NCBI GenBank assembly: GCA_017634825.1
Contig: JAGBMP010000063.1
Coordinates: 1 to 49,090, forward strand
DNA length: 49,090 nucleotides
Reading direction: 5' to 3'
Origin: Butyrivibrio sp.
GTDB lineage: Bacteria; Bacillota; Clostridia; Lachnospirales; Lachnospiraceae
Shown: positions 26,381-34,679 of the stretch, in pieces
Numbering within the stretch: the first letter of the stretch is position 1
Layout: the number at the start of each line of letters is the position of its first letter
Notes under the pieces: generated by a model
What the model was told of the DNA's origin: nothing
Databases searched by the model: none
What the model saw: only the letters and a program-made list of their open reading frames with translations
Position numbers and translations under genes: made by a program

Positions 26381-27013
26381 TTATCTGTTAAATATCCTGG
26401 CAATAGTGTAAACAACTGAATATATGTTGTCATAGAACTCAAAAAGGACATGTGCCATCAGGGAAATATAGATATTCCTTGTGGCGACATATGCTATGGT
26501 AACAGGCAGTGCCATGAGTACCCACTCTGCTATTCCCAAAAGTCCGTGAGCACGAGTCAGTGCACACAGAAGGAGTGATAATACCGTAAAGGCGAATACC
26601 TTTTTCTTGCTCCCGAACTTGATAAGAGCCTTTCTGAAAAAGAGCTCTTCAGCAACGGGCTTAAGTACGATCATCATGATGGCATACATCAGTGTCGGCA
26701 AAAGTTCATTGTGATAGATTATCTGGACCACACCGGGCTTGGCCGTTGGAAACAGCTCCGGAACAACGTCTGTCTTTAGGTAATCCGCGATGTAGAGACC
26801 GATAAATGTAAGCACAACAGGAATCCAGAAAGTGATTATCCTGCCGAAATTCTTATGTAATTTTCTAAATGAAAACTGCTTGTAAAAATAATAAAAATAA
26901 TAAAGAATACCCAGGTAGAATACAAAGAACAGGTACAGCGTCTGCTTGGGCAAGAATGCAGTGGAAACAATGAGCAGCAGCTCCCATAACAATGGAATAT
27001 ATAACTGATTCAA
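26381..27013 (-). CDS. CPBP-family intramembrane metalloprotease (CAAX-protease type)
   Basis: This protein has about 210 residues and six to eight membrane helices. It carries the ABI/CPBP motifs: EELFFRKALIKFG (EExxxR), a second motif around RAHGLLGIAEW and a third around HVLFEFYD, together the likely zinc site inside the membrane. The frame is open back to 27229, but that would overlap the ABC-F gene by 140 bases. A TTG at 27013, 6 bases after AAGGAG, and an excellent promoter (27047-27075) fix the start. The substrate is unknown; such proteins process peptides, bacteriocins or other membrane proteins. Confidence 0.8.
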   Translation of the reverse strand: MNQLYIPLLWELLLIVSTAFLPKQTLYLFFVFYLGILYYFYYFYKQFSFRKLHKNFGRIITFWIPVVLTFIGLYIADYLKTDVVPELFPTAKPGVVQIIYHNELLPTLMYAIMMIVLKPVAEELFFRKALIKFGSKKKVFAFTVLSLLLCALTRAHGLLGIAEWVLMALPVTIAYVATRNIYISLMAHVLFEFYDNIYSVVYTIARIFNR

Positions 27014-27046
27014 CGCTATCTCCTTAGTTTTAAACAAATCAAATTT

Positions 27047-27075
27047 ATTATATATTCGCTGGGATATGAGGTCAA
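27047..27075 (-). promoter_or_regulatory. SigA promoter of the CPBP protease gene
   Basis: TTGACC (27070-27075), exactly 17 bases, TATAAT (27047-27052). It begins just after the ABC-F stop at 27090 and predicts a leader of about 27 bases before the TTG start at 27013, which excludes longer upstream starts. Confidence 0.75.
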
Positions 27076-27089
27076 TCGGAAATTGTGCA

Positions 27090-29066
27090 TCAGAGCGAGA
27101 GCTCTTCCCATTCATCATAGAGTCTTTGAAGGTTCTGCTGTAAATCGCTCTGCTCATCTGAGAGTTTACGGAGCTTACCAAGATCTGTTCCGATAGAAGG
27201 ATCTGATAAAAGTTCAGTGATCTCAGCATTCCTTGCTTCCAGCTTTTCTATTTCCTCTTCACACTTCTTAAGAGCAGCTTCCTGCTTTCTCTTTTTGGCC
27301 TGAGCCTCCTTCTGGGCTTTCCAGTCGTCAGCTCCCGATGAAAGCTTTGATTCATCTGTACTTTCACCCTCTTTGGCAGCAGCAGAGTCTTCATACTTAT
27401 AAGCGCTGTCTGCAAAGCCGGGCCCGGAAAGGTTCTTTTCTCCAAAGAGTCTCTCCATACGCTCATCTACATGTTCAAGGTAATAATCGTAATTTCCTAT
27501 GTATCCAACCAGTTTCCCTCTGGTGAGGTCCAAAATCCTGGTGGCTGTCCTGTTGATAAAATATCTGTCGTGGCTTACATACAAAACAGTACCCTCGTAT
27601 CCGGAAATAGCCGACTCCAGGATCTCTTTGCTGGTGATGTCCAGATGGTTTGTAGGCTCATCCAGGATAAGGAAGTTGGCGTCAGATAGCATGAGCTTGG
27701 CAAGACTCACTCTTCCCTTTTCGCCTCCGGATAGGTCTCCGATCCTCTTAAACACATCATCTCCCGTGAAAAGAAATGCTGCCAGAGTGTTCCTTATCTG
27801 AGTATTGTTAAGTGTTGGATAGGCATCCGATATCTCTTCAAAAAGAGTCTTCTCATCGTGAAGTACATGGTGCTCCTGATCGTAATAGCCCACGTGAACC
27901 TTGACACCGTAGGTTATCTTGCCGGCATCTATAGGTTCTGCCTGATTTATCATCTTAAGCAGTGTTGTCTTACCGGTTCCGTTGTCACCGATAATTGCCA
28001 CATGCTCGCCCTTCTTGATCTCGAAATCCAGTCCCTCAAAGAGCTTCTCGTTGCCAAAGGACTTGGAAAGCCCCTCTACAGTAAGGACATCTCCTCCGCT
28101 CTCGCAATTGGGCTTTAGTGTGATCTTCATGCTGTCGTTAACATCCACGGGCTTATCGAGGACTTCGATCTTGTCCAGCATCTTTTCCCTGCTCTCGGCT
28201 CTTTTTATGGATTTCTCCCTGTTAAAGGACTTAAGCTTGGCAATAACTTCTTCCTGGTGCTTGATCTCCGCCTGCTGCTTGATGTAGGCGTTCCATTCGA
28301 TAGCTCTTTTCTGTTCTTTCTTGATGGCATAATCGGAGTAGTTTCCCGTAAATGAGGAAACTCTGCAATTCTCCACTTCTATCACCTTATCTGCTATCTT
28401 ATCAAGGAAATATCTGTCATGGGATACGATGATGACCGCTCCCTTATAGTTGAGCAAATAATTTTCAAGCCATCTGATCGAATTCATATCCAGATGGTTG
28501 GTGGGCTCATCCAGGATAATAAGATCGGGATTTTGTAAAAGAAGCTTACCCAGAGCCACTCTTGTCTTCTGACCTCCGGAGAGAGTGCTTATCTTTTTAT
28601 CAAACTCCTCCTCCAAAAAGCCAAGACCTCTTGCAACGCCTGTAACTTCGCTTTTCCAGGCATAACCTGACTTTCTCTGGAACTCTTCGTTCATCTTGGT
28701 GTATCGTTCCAGAAGCGCATTAAGCTCATCACCCTTAAGGTGCTTCATCTGCTCCTCAGCGTTTCTGATGCTATCCTCAAGTTCCCAAACCTCTCTCTTT
28801 ACCTCTTTGAATTCCTCATAGATGGTATTTTCCGTGTCGATGTTCTGATTTTGGGCAAGGTAACCGACGGTCACGTCTTTTGCAAAAGTAACGTCACCGT
28901 CATCGGGAGACAGCTCCCCAAGTATAAGCTTAAGAAGGGTTGTCTTGCCGGCTCCGTTAATACCGACAATGGCAACCTTCTCATTGTTTTCCACATGAAA
29001 AGAGGCATCCCTAAGGATGTCCTTTCCATCAAAGCTCTTATATAATCCGTGTACCGAAAGAATCAT
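27090..29066 (-). CDS. ABC-F family ATPase (YdiF/Uup-like translation factor)
   Basis: This 658-residue soluble protein has two nucleotide-binding domains and no membrane segment: Walker A GINGAGKTTL (about 35-44) and GDNGTGKTTL, signatures STLSGGQKTRVALG and LSGGEKGRVSLAKL, both Walker B motifs with LDEPTNHLD, and between them the charged linker of about 80 residues that reaches the ribosomal P-site. The C-terminal 90 residues form a coiled coil (KKRKQEAALKKCEEEIEKLE), as in YdiF and Uup. It should act on stalled ribosomes. A resistance role is not indicated. The GGAGTTAAG site sits right before the ATG. It is followed by the CPBP gene, which has its own promoter. Confidence 0.93.
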   Translation of the reverse strand: MILSVHGLYKSFDGKDILRDASFHVENNEKVAIVGINGAGKTTLLKLILGELSPDDGDVTFAKDVTVGYLAQNQNIDTENTIYEEFKEVKREVWELEDSIRNAEEQMKHLKGDELNALLERYTKMNEEFQRKSGYAWKSEVTGVARGLGFLEEEFDKKISTLSGGQKTRVALGKLLLQNPDLIILDEPTNHLDMNSIRWLENYLLNYKGAVIIVSHDRYFLDKIADKVIEVENCRVSSFTGNYSDYAIKKEQKRAIEWNAYIKQQAEIKHQEEVIAKLKSFNREKSIKRAESREKMLDKIEVLDKPVDVNDSMKITLKPNCESGGDVLTVEGLSKSFGNEKLFEGLDFEIKKGEHVAIIGDNGTGKTTLLKMINQAEPIDAGKITYGVKVHVGYYDQEHHVLHDEKTLFEEISDAYPTLNNTQIRNTLAAFLFTGDDVFKRIGDLSGGEKGRVSLAKLMLSDANFLILDEPTNHLDITSKEILESAISGYEGTVLYVSHDRYFINRTATRILDLTRGKLVGYIGNYDYYLEHVDERMERLFGEKNLSGPGFADSAYKYEDSAAAKEGESTDESKLSSGADDWKAQKEAQAKKRKQEAALKKCEEEIEKLEARNAEITELLSDPSIGTDLGKLRKLSDEQSDLQQNLQRLYDEWEELSL

Positions 29067-29132
29067 CTTAACTCCATGTAAAGCTTGATATGATACGAAT
29101 TACTTCGTTCATCAAGTTTGAATGTGCATGAA

Positions 29133-30347
29133 TTATGCTCCTTGTATCATATCATATTCTTCCGCAATTGCATCTAAAAATTCTTCACTTCCGAGTTTTT
29201 CGGGATTTGGCAGTGTCGTGATCAGGGCAAGATCTCCTGTCATACGTCCTGACTCGATAACAGAAAGTGTTGCTTTCTCCATCTTGTCGGCCCAGTCACA
29301 AAGCTCTTTTATTCCGTCGAGCTCTCCCCTCTTTCTGAGGGCTCCTGTCCATGCAAATATTGTTGCTACAGGGTTTGTAGATGTAGGCTCTCCCTTTAAG
29401 TACTTGTAGTAGTGTCTCTGAACGGTTCCGTGAGCTGCCTCGTACTCGTAAACGCCTGTGGGTGATACCAGTACAGAAGTCATCATGGCAAGTGACCCAA
29501 AGGCTGATGAAACCATGTCACTCATAACGTCTCCGTCGTAGTTTTTGCATGCCCAGATAAATCCGCCCTTTGATTTCATAACGCGGGCAACAGCGTCATC
29601 AATAAGTGTGTAGAAATATGTGATTCCAGCTTCCTCGAAATCCTTCTTGAACTCAGTCTCAAATACCTCGTCAAAGATCTCTCTGAATCTTCTGTCGTAG
29701 GTCTTGCTGATGGTATCCTTTGTTCCAAGCCAGAGCTCTTTCTTCTCAGCCAGAGCATATTTAAAGCATGCTCTTGCAAAGCTCCTTATTGATGCATCCT
29801 TGTTGTGGATACCCTGAATGATTCCGGGCTCCTTAAACTCCTCGATTGTCTCTCTTACTACTTTCCCGTCATCGCCTGTAAATACGAGCTCTGCCTTACC
29901 GGGACCGGGAACTCTGATCTCAACGTTTTTGTAAACATCGCCGTAAGCGTGTCTTGCAAGAGTAATAGGCTTCTCCCAGGTTCTTACATTGGGCTCTATT
30001 CCCTTTACCATGATAGGTGTGCGGAAAACAGTTCCGTCAAGGATTGCCCTGATGGTTCCGTTAGGGCTCTTCCACATCTTCTTAAGGTCGTATTCCTTAA
30101 CTCTCTCGTTATTGGGAGTAATGGTTGCGCATTTAACAGCAACACCATATTTGAGAGTTGCATTGGCTGAATCTACCGTAACCTGGTCATCAGTCTCATC
30201 TCTGTGCTTAAGACCAAGGTCGTAGTACTCGCTCTTTAAATCAATGTGTGGGAGAATAAGCTTGTCCTTGATCATCTGCCAAAGGACTCTTGTCATCTCA
30301 TCTCCATCCATCTCAACAATGGGTGTTGTCATCTGAATCTTGCTCAT
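29133..30347 (-). CDS. icd: NADP-dependent isocitrate dehydrogenase
   Basis: This 404-residue enzyme matches the eukaryote-type NADP-IDH group: [20 protein letters not shown] at the start, the substrate site with [10 protein letters not shown] and [11 protein letters not shown], the metal aspartates in YDGDVMSD and [11 protein letters not shown] near the NADP site. It oxidises isocitrate to 2-oxoglutarate and NADPH. It is the third gene of a set with the Re-citrate-synthase-like enzyme and a GntR regulator (gaps of 12 and 21 bases), so its main task is probably 2-oxoglutarate for glutamate synthesis. Aconitase, needed between the two enzymes, is not in the window. A small stem-loop (29078-29116) without a U-run follows the gene. 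Confidence 0.96.
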   Translation of the reverse strand: MSKIQMTTPIVEMDGDEMTRVLWQMIKDKLILPHIDLKSEYYDLGLKHRDETDDQVTVDSANATLKYGVAVKCATITPNNERVKEYDLKKMWKSPNGTIRAILDGTVFRTPIMVKGIEPNVRTWEKPITLARHAYGDVYKNVEIRVPGPGKAELVFTGDDGKVVRETIEEFKEPGIIQGIHNKDASIRSFARACFKYALAEKKELWLGTKDTISKTYDRRFREIFDEVFETEFKKDFEEAGITYFYTLIDDAVARVMKSKGGFIWACKNYDGDVMSDMVSSAFGSLAMMTSVLVSPTGVYEYEAAHGTVQRHYYKYLKGEPTSTNPVATIFAWTGALRKRGELDGIKELCDWADKMEKATLSVIESGRMTGDLALITTLPNPEKLGSEEFLDAIAEEYDMIQGA

Positions 30348-30368
30348 TAGGCTGATCTCCTTTTTGTT

Positions 30369-31049
30369 TTATTCATACATATCAAGGAGCCCGTGATCAA
30401 CCATGTTGTCATAGGCGTTGATCATGTGCTGGTTTGCAAGCTCCTCTGCCTTATCGGGATTATTCTCTTTGATAGCTTCCATTATATACTTGTGCTCTAC
30501 ATTTGAAACTGCACCACGGCTGCTGGAAAGGGTCTTTTGCCTTACTCTCCAGACGTACTGATGGTAATCCTTTAAAAGGTGCTCAAGCATCTTGGAGCCC
30601 GATGCCTCGTAGAGGATTGTGTGGAATCTGTTGTCCAGCTCAGCCATCTGCTCCATGTGGCCTCTTGCAGCATGGAATTCAGCAAGATAGATGTTCTCCT
30701 CCATCTCCTCAATCTGTTCCTTGGTGATGTTCTCACATGCCCATCTTGCACTTAATCCCTCAAGCTTGGATCTGATCATATAGATGTCCTGGATGTCTTT
30801 TACCTTGATACCGGTAACGTAGGCTCCTCTGTTGGGGATGATCGTGATAAGTCCCTCAAGCTCAAGCTGTCTGAAGGCCTCTCTTACGGGAGTTCTTGAC
30901 ACTCCAAGCTCCTGGCCGATGGCAACTTCCTTAAGTTCCTCATGATCCTTGTATTTACCGTTTAGGATATCTTCCCTGATCCTGTGGAACACACGGCCTC
31001 TAAGTGAATACTTATCCGTGACTTCCTGCTTTAAATCATGATTCTCCAT
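30369..31049 (-). CDS. GntR/FCD-type transcription regulator
   Basis: This 226-residue regulator has a winged-helix domain (LRGRVFHRIREDILNGKYKD, then ELGVSRTPVREAFRQLELEG, residues about 15-80) and an all-helical FCD ligand domain with the metal/ligand residues in ELDNRFHTILYEASGS and a His near the end (NQHMINAY). FCD regulators commonly sense organic acids. It lies between citrate synthase and isocitrate dehydrogenase genes and would be expected to respond to citrate, 2-oxoglutarate or a related acid. A likely operator, ATTGTATACAAT (32532-32543), covers the -10 box of the operon promoter. The ribosome site is weak (AAAAAGAT). Confidence 0.92.
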   Translation of the reverse strand: MENHDLKQEVTDKYSLRGRVFHRIREDILNGKYKDHEELKEVAIGQELGVSRTPVREAFRQLELEGLITIIPNRGAYVTGIKVKDIQDIYMIRSKLEGLSARWACENITKEQIEEMEENIYLAEFHAARGHMEQMAELDNRFHTILYEASGSKMLEHLLKDYHQYVWRVRQKTLSSSRGAVSNVEHKYIMEAIKENNPDKAEELANQHMINAYDNMVDHGLLDMYE

Positions 31050-31061
31050 ATCTTTTTGTGA

Positions 31062-32495
31062 TCACGCTTTTGCGACCACTTCTCCTTCCTTAACAACTAT
31101 ACCGAGCTCATTTCCAACTTCTTCAATCTTCTTTACAAGCTCACCATCTGTCATAACAGTAACTCTTCCGCCTGCATACTCTGCATCTACCCATTCCTTG
31201 ACCTTCAGAACAAGTGGTGACTGCTTATTAAGAGCATGGTCATCCTTGAGCTTGTAGTGAATGTTGATCCAGTGGGCGATTCCTGCAAGACCGGAAGTAT
31301 TGGAAACAGCACTTACAGGAGGTCTTCTGAGGAATTTCTCGGTGTCGAAGATGTTGTAGATCTCCTCGTTCTTTAAAAGACCGTCTGCATGAATTCCGGC
31401 TCTTGTAACATTGAAGTTCTTGCCTACAAAAGGAGTGTTGGCAGGAACTGTAAAGCCTATCTCTTTCTCATAATACTCAGCAAGGTCTGTGATGACCTGA
31501 GTGTTCATACCGTTTAAGTGACCCTTGAGCTGTGCATACTCAAATACCATAGCCTCAAGAGGTGTGTTACCTGTTCTCTCACCGATACCAAACAGTGAAG
31601 TGTTGACTGAGCAGCAGCCATAGAGCCATGCTGTTGTTGAGTTTGTAACGGCCTTATAGAAGTCGTTGTGTCCGTGCCACTCGATGAGCTCACTTGGAAC
31701 CGAAGCGTTGGTATTGATGGCATAGATAATACCCTGTACGCTTCTTGGAATAACAGCACCGGGATAGTTTACGCCATAGCCCATGGTATCGCAGGCTCTT
31801 ACCTTGATAGGAATCTGATACTCATCCTTGAGCTTCATAAGCTCGATACAGAAAGGCACAACAAAGCCGTAGATATCAGCTCTTGTGATATCCTCTAAGT
31901 GGCACCTTGGGCTTATACCTTCCTCAAGACAGCTCTTTACAATACTAAGGTAGTGATCAAGTGCCTGTCTTCTGGTCATTTTAAGTTTAAGGAAAATGTG
32001 ATAATCAGAGCAGGATACGAGAATACCTGTCTCCTTCATTCCGATCTCTTTTACCAGCTTGAAGTCTTCCTGGCTGGCACGGATCCAGCTGGTTACCTCA
32101 GGGAACTCATATCCCCTCTCCATACACTTAACAGCTGCATCTCTGTCGCTCTTACTATATAAAAAGAACTCGCTCTGCCTTATCATTCCGTTAGGGCCGC
32201 CCAGTTCATGAAAATAGTCAAATATTCTTACAATCTGCTCAGTGGTATAAGGAGCTCTTGACTGCTGTCCGTCGCGGAAAGTAGTGTCTGTGATCCATAT
32301 ATCCTTGGGCATATTATGGGGAACAATTCTGTCGTTGAAAGGAATCTTCGGAACTTCCTCATAAGGGAACATGTTTCTGAAAACATTCGGCTTTGCTACA
32401 TCGTCAAGAATATACATGTGCTCCTCGATCTGAAGCAGATTATTCTTTTCATTCATAGTTACCGGCCGATTTTGGAAAGTACTCTGATCGCTCAT
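31062..32495 (-). CDS. Re-type citrate synthase candidate (isopropylmalate/homocitrate synthase family)
   Basis: This 477-residue protein belongs to the HMGL-like (DRE-TIM) condensing enzymes: DTTFRDGQQSRAPYT (about residues 69-83), metal-binding HGHNDFYKA, a SLFGIGERTGNTPLE segment and a C-terminal domain without the LeuA allosteric part. Length and sequence resemble the Re-citrate synthases described from Clostridium kluyveri more than LeuA or NifV, and the position before a regulator and isocitrate dehydrogenase supports that. It would make citrate from acetyl-CoA and oxaloacetate. A homocitrate or isopropylmalate synthase role cannot be excluded from sequence alone. It starts at an ATG after GAGG and is preceded by a very strong promoter. 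Confidence 0.75.
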   Translation of the reverse strand: MSDQSTFQNRPVTMNEKNNLLQIEEHMYILDDVAKPNVFRNMFPYEEVPKIPFNDRIVPHNMPKDIWITDTTFRDGQQSRAPYTTEQIVRIFDYFHELGGPNGMIRQSEFFLYSKSDRDAAVKCMERGYEFPEVTSWIRASQEDFKLVKEIGMKETGILVSCSDYHIFLKLKMTRRQALDHYLSIVKSCLEEGISPRCHLEDITRADIYGFVVPFCIELMKLKDEYQIPIKVRACDTMGYGVNYPGAVIPRSVQGIIYAINTNASVPSELIEWHGHNDFYKAVTNSTTAWLYGCCSVNTSLFGIGERTGNTPLEAMVFEYAQLKGHLNGMNTQVITDLAEYYEKEIGFTVPANTPFVGKNFNVTRAGIHADGLLKNEEIYNIFDTEKFLRRPPVSAVSNTSGLAGIAHWINIHYKLKDDHALNKQSPLVLKVKEWVDAEYAGGRVTVMTDGELVKKIEEVGNELGIVVKEGEVVAKA

Positions 32496-32531
32496 AACAA
32501 AACCTCACATGCAAATTGTCTTTTGCGTATA

Positions 32532-32560
32532 ATTGTATACAATCATACCATCCGTGTCAA
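32532..32560 (-). promoter_or_regulatory. Promoter and operator-like palindrome of the citrate synthase-GntR-icd operon
   Basis: TTGACA (32555-32560), exactly 17 bases, TACAAT (32532-32537). The perfect 12-bp palindrome ATTGTATACAAT (32532-32543) covers the -10 box. TTGTATACAA-type dyads are typical operators of the FadR/FCD regulators, one of which is encoded in this operon. Confidence 0.75.
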
Positions 32561-32576
32561 GATTTCGTAAACTGCA

Positions 32577-32608
32577 ATAAAAAAGCGGCTTCCATGTGGA
32601 AACCGCTT
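32577..32608 (-). terminator. Terminator of the EAL phosphodiesterase gene
   Basis: A stem of about 11 bp with one G-U-type position (AAGCGG... at 32583-32593 and ...CCGCTT at 32598-32608) followed by a T-run on the minus strand. It lies between the EAL gene stop and the promoter of the citrate synthase operon. Confidence 0.85.
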
Positions 32609-32623
32609 GAATTCTGATAATTT

Positions 32624-34576
32624 TTAAAATGTATTCTTTCTGGCAAAGTACTTTTTAAGATCCTCGATAGGTCCCGGTTTAGCGTAGTGATAGCCCTGTA
32701 TATAATCAAATCCCCTGTTAACGGAATATTGATTCTGCGACTCGTCCTCTACACCCTCAACCAGCGTAATGAAGCCGTTCTTTTTGAGAACTTCTATCAT
32801 ATAAGAAAGGATGTCATCCATTCTGTCATCATCAAGTGACTTATAAAGAATTGTCTTGTCGAACTTAATGGTCTTAACCGGACAATTCATGATTCTCTCA
32901 AGGGAAGAATAACCGGTTCCAAAATCGTCAAGATAAAGCTGAATTCCCTCCTTATTGAGTATCTTCATGTTGTCGTTCGCCTTTTCGTAATTCTCGAACA
33001 TGGCTGTCTCGGTGATTTCCATCCTGATCTTTGAGGTATCAATGTCGTATCTCTCAATAATGTCCAGGTAGTCCTGATACATTGTATTGTGCGAAAGCTC
33101 TTTTGACGAAACATTGATGGAAATGGCATCGAAATCGTAGTACTCGGAGAGACTTTCAATTTCCTTGCAGACCTTATTAAGAATAATACAGGTAAGAGCG
33201 TGTACGCATCCGCCGTTTTCAGCAATCGGAATAAACATGTCCGGTGAGTAAACCTTATCTCCCACCTTAAGCCTCATAAGTGCTTCAGCTACTCTGAATG
33301 CACCTTCTTCCACGCTGTAGATCGGCTGCGCATATACCATTACTCTATCATCATCCAGATCGAACCTGTTTCTGATATCCTTAAGGGCAGCGGTTATTTC
33401 ATATACTTCGCCGAAGTTATGGAAATCCTCAGGCTTTACTATATAGAAATAGCTGTTGTTCTGCTCATGAAATTTCTTATTTACAATATATTCATTTATT
33501 TCTCTGATTTTCATTGGAGTATCAAGATCGGGTGATACCTCCTCGGTGATCAGTATGTAATTAAAGGGCACCTTGATCTCAGCCTTTACTCCGTCATAGA
33601 CCCCACGGATCTGATCGGCATATCCTAAAGCCTGCTTTTCATCGCTGCAGTTGATGATATTTACGAACTTTTCAGCATCAAGCCTGTACATTGTCACCTT
33701 CGGGCTTATGCCCTCTATAGCTCTGCAGGCGTTTAATCCTACATACATTATCTCATCGTCATTCTCACTTATGAAATTATCCGCAGTGGGCATTCTGAAT
33801 TCCGCATACATGAGATAGAATTTCTTTCTGCCAATATTCTTTTTAAGGAATTCATCAAGAGCATTTACGCTGTTACATCCACTCTGCTCATCATACGGAA
33901 TGTTGTGGAATAAGAGAAATGCCAGCGTAAATACAGGAACATAGGTCAATCCGCTAAATACTGTGCGATTGGTGCTTATGCAAATGATCTGTGCACATAG
34001 AATAATTATCTCCGCCGGCACTATTATACATACCGTATGCCAGATAACCCTTGATATATGGCTTCTGTTGCTTACCGAAGCGTAAAAGCAGATAATGCAG
34101 GTCACAATTCCGGCAATACAATAAAATCTTGTGAAATGGGAAATATCAACACCTTGAAGAGTCATCTCATATAGACCGCTGACAACTATATCAACAATAA
34201 GCGCGATGATATAGACAGCAGACAGGGCCATATACATCAACAGAAACTCTTTGCGCTGCCTGCGCCTTAGGATAGACATCATATTTACATAGGAAAAGAT
34301 ATGATACAAAACTCCGTTATATATCAGAGTAAAGAGTATGAGAAGCGACATGAAAAGCTTTGGATTAAAAGATTTTCCCGCTGTATTTGCCATCGTCAGA
34401 ATAATAATCTGCACAATTATAGCAACGATTGACCAGATATTGCCCATGAAAATATATCTGTAAACATAGGTTTTTCTGGGTCTGGTATAGAGCATGACAA
34501 ACAAAAGAAGGCCTGCCAGAAGCAGACTTGCATACTCTCCTATAGCGTTATAAAGAATCAAAGAATCCGTATTCAT
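32624..34576 (-). CDS. Membrane-bound cyclic-di-GMP phosphodiesterase (EAL) with degenerate GGDEF region
   Basis: This 650-residue protein has about seven or eight membrane helices (residues 1-225), a middle domain that looks like a decayed GGDEF (no GGDEF loop) and an EAL domain from about residue 410. The catalytic residues are present: EALMR (431-435), INVSSKEL, EITETA, LDDFGTGYSS (549-558), FDKTIL and EGVED. It should break down cyclic di-GMP, opposing the cyclase at 20037. There is no ribosome site before the ATG and a promoter ends only 6 bases before it, so the message may be leaderless. It is flanked by terminators on both sides and stands alone. Confidence 0.9.
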   Translation of the reverse strand: MNTDSLILYNAIGEYASLLLAGLLLFVMLYTRPRKTYVYRYIFMGNIWSIVAIIVQIIILTMANTAGKSFNPKLFMSLLILFTLIYNGVLYHIFSYVNMMSILRRRQRKEFLLMYMALSAVYIIALIVDIVVSGLYEMTLQGVDISHFTRFYCIAGIVTCIICFYASVSNRSHISRVIWHTVCIIVPAEIIILCAQIICISTNRTVFSGLTYVPVFTLAFLLFHNIPYDEQSGCNSVNALDEFLKKNIGRKKFYLMYAEFRMPTADNFISENDDEIMYVGLNACRAIEGISPKVTMYRLDAEKFVNIINCSDEKQALGYADQIRGVYDGVKAEIKVPFNYILITEEVSPDLDTPMKIREINEYIVNKKFHEQNNSYFYIVKPEDFHNFGEVYEITAALKDIRNRFDLDDDRVMVYAQPIYSVEEGAFRVAEALMRLKVGDKVYSPDMFIPIAENGGCVHALTCIILNKVCKEIESLSEYYDFDAISINVSSKELSHNTMYQDYLDIIERYDIDTSKIRMEITETAMFENYEKANDNMKILNKEGIQLYLDDFGTGYSSLERIMNCPVKTIKFDKTILYKSLDDDRMDDILSYMIEVLKKNGFITLVEGVEDESQNQYSVNRGFDYIQGYHYAKPGPIEDLKKYFARKNTF

Positions 34577-34582
34577 GTAATG

Positions 34583-34611
34583 ATTTTATCACAAATACGT
34601 ATATCGTTAAA
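34583..34611 (-). promoter_or_regulatory. Promoter ending 6 bases before the EAL gene start (leaderless candidate)
   Basis: TTTAAC (34606-34611), 17 bases, TAAAAT (34583-34588). The start point would fall at or next to the ATG at 34576. No Shine-Dalgarno sequence is present. Confidence 0.5.
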
Positions 34612-34630
34612 TTAAACTATTATTAAATAT

Positions 34631-34663
34631 AAGAAAAACTCCTCCGGAAATCCGGAGGAGTTT
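34631..34663 (-). terminator. Terminator of the EF-G paralogue gene
   Basis: A perfect 13-bp stem (34636-34648 with 34651-34663) with a very tight loop. On the minus strand TTTTTC follows. Confidence 0.9.
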
Positions 34664-34679
34664 ATTAGCTTTATGCTTA

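Noticed and set aside
26381-27229. 282-residue version of the CPBP protease
   Set aside because: It overlaps the ABC-F gene by 140 bases, and the consensus promoter and the AAGGAG-TTG start lie inside it.
29078-29116. Terminator between icd and the ABC-F gene
   Set aside because: The stem is interrupted and no U-run follows on the minus strand; at most a weak structure.
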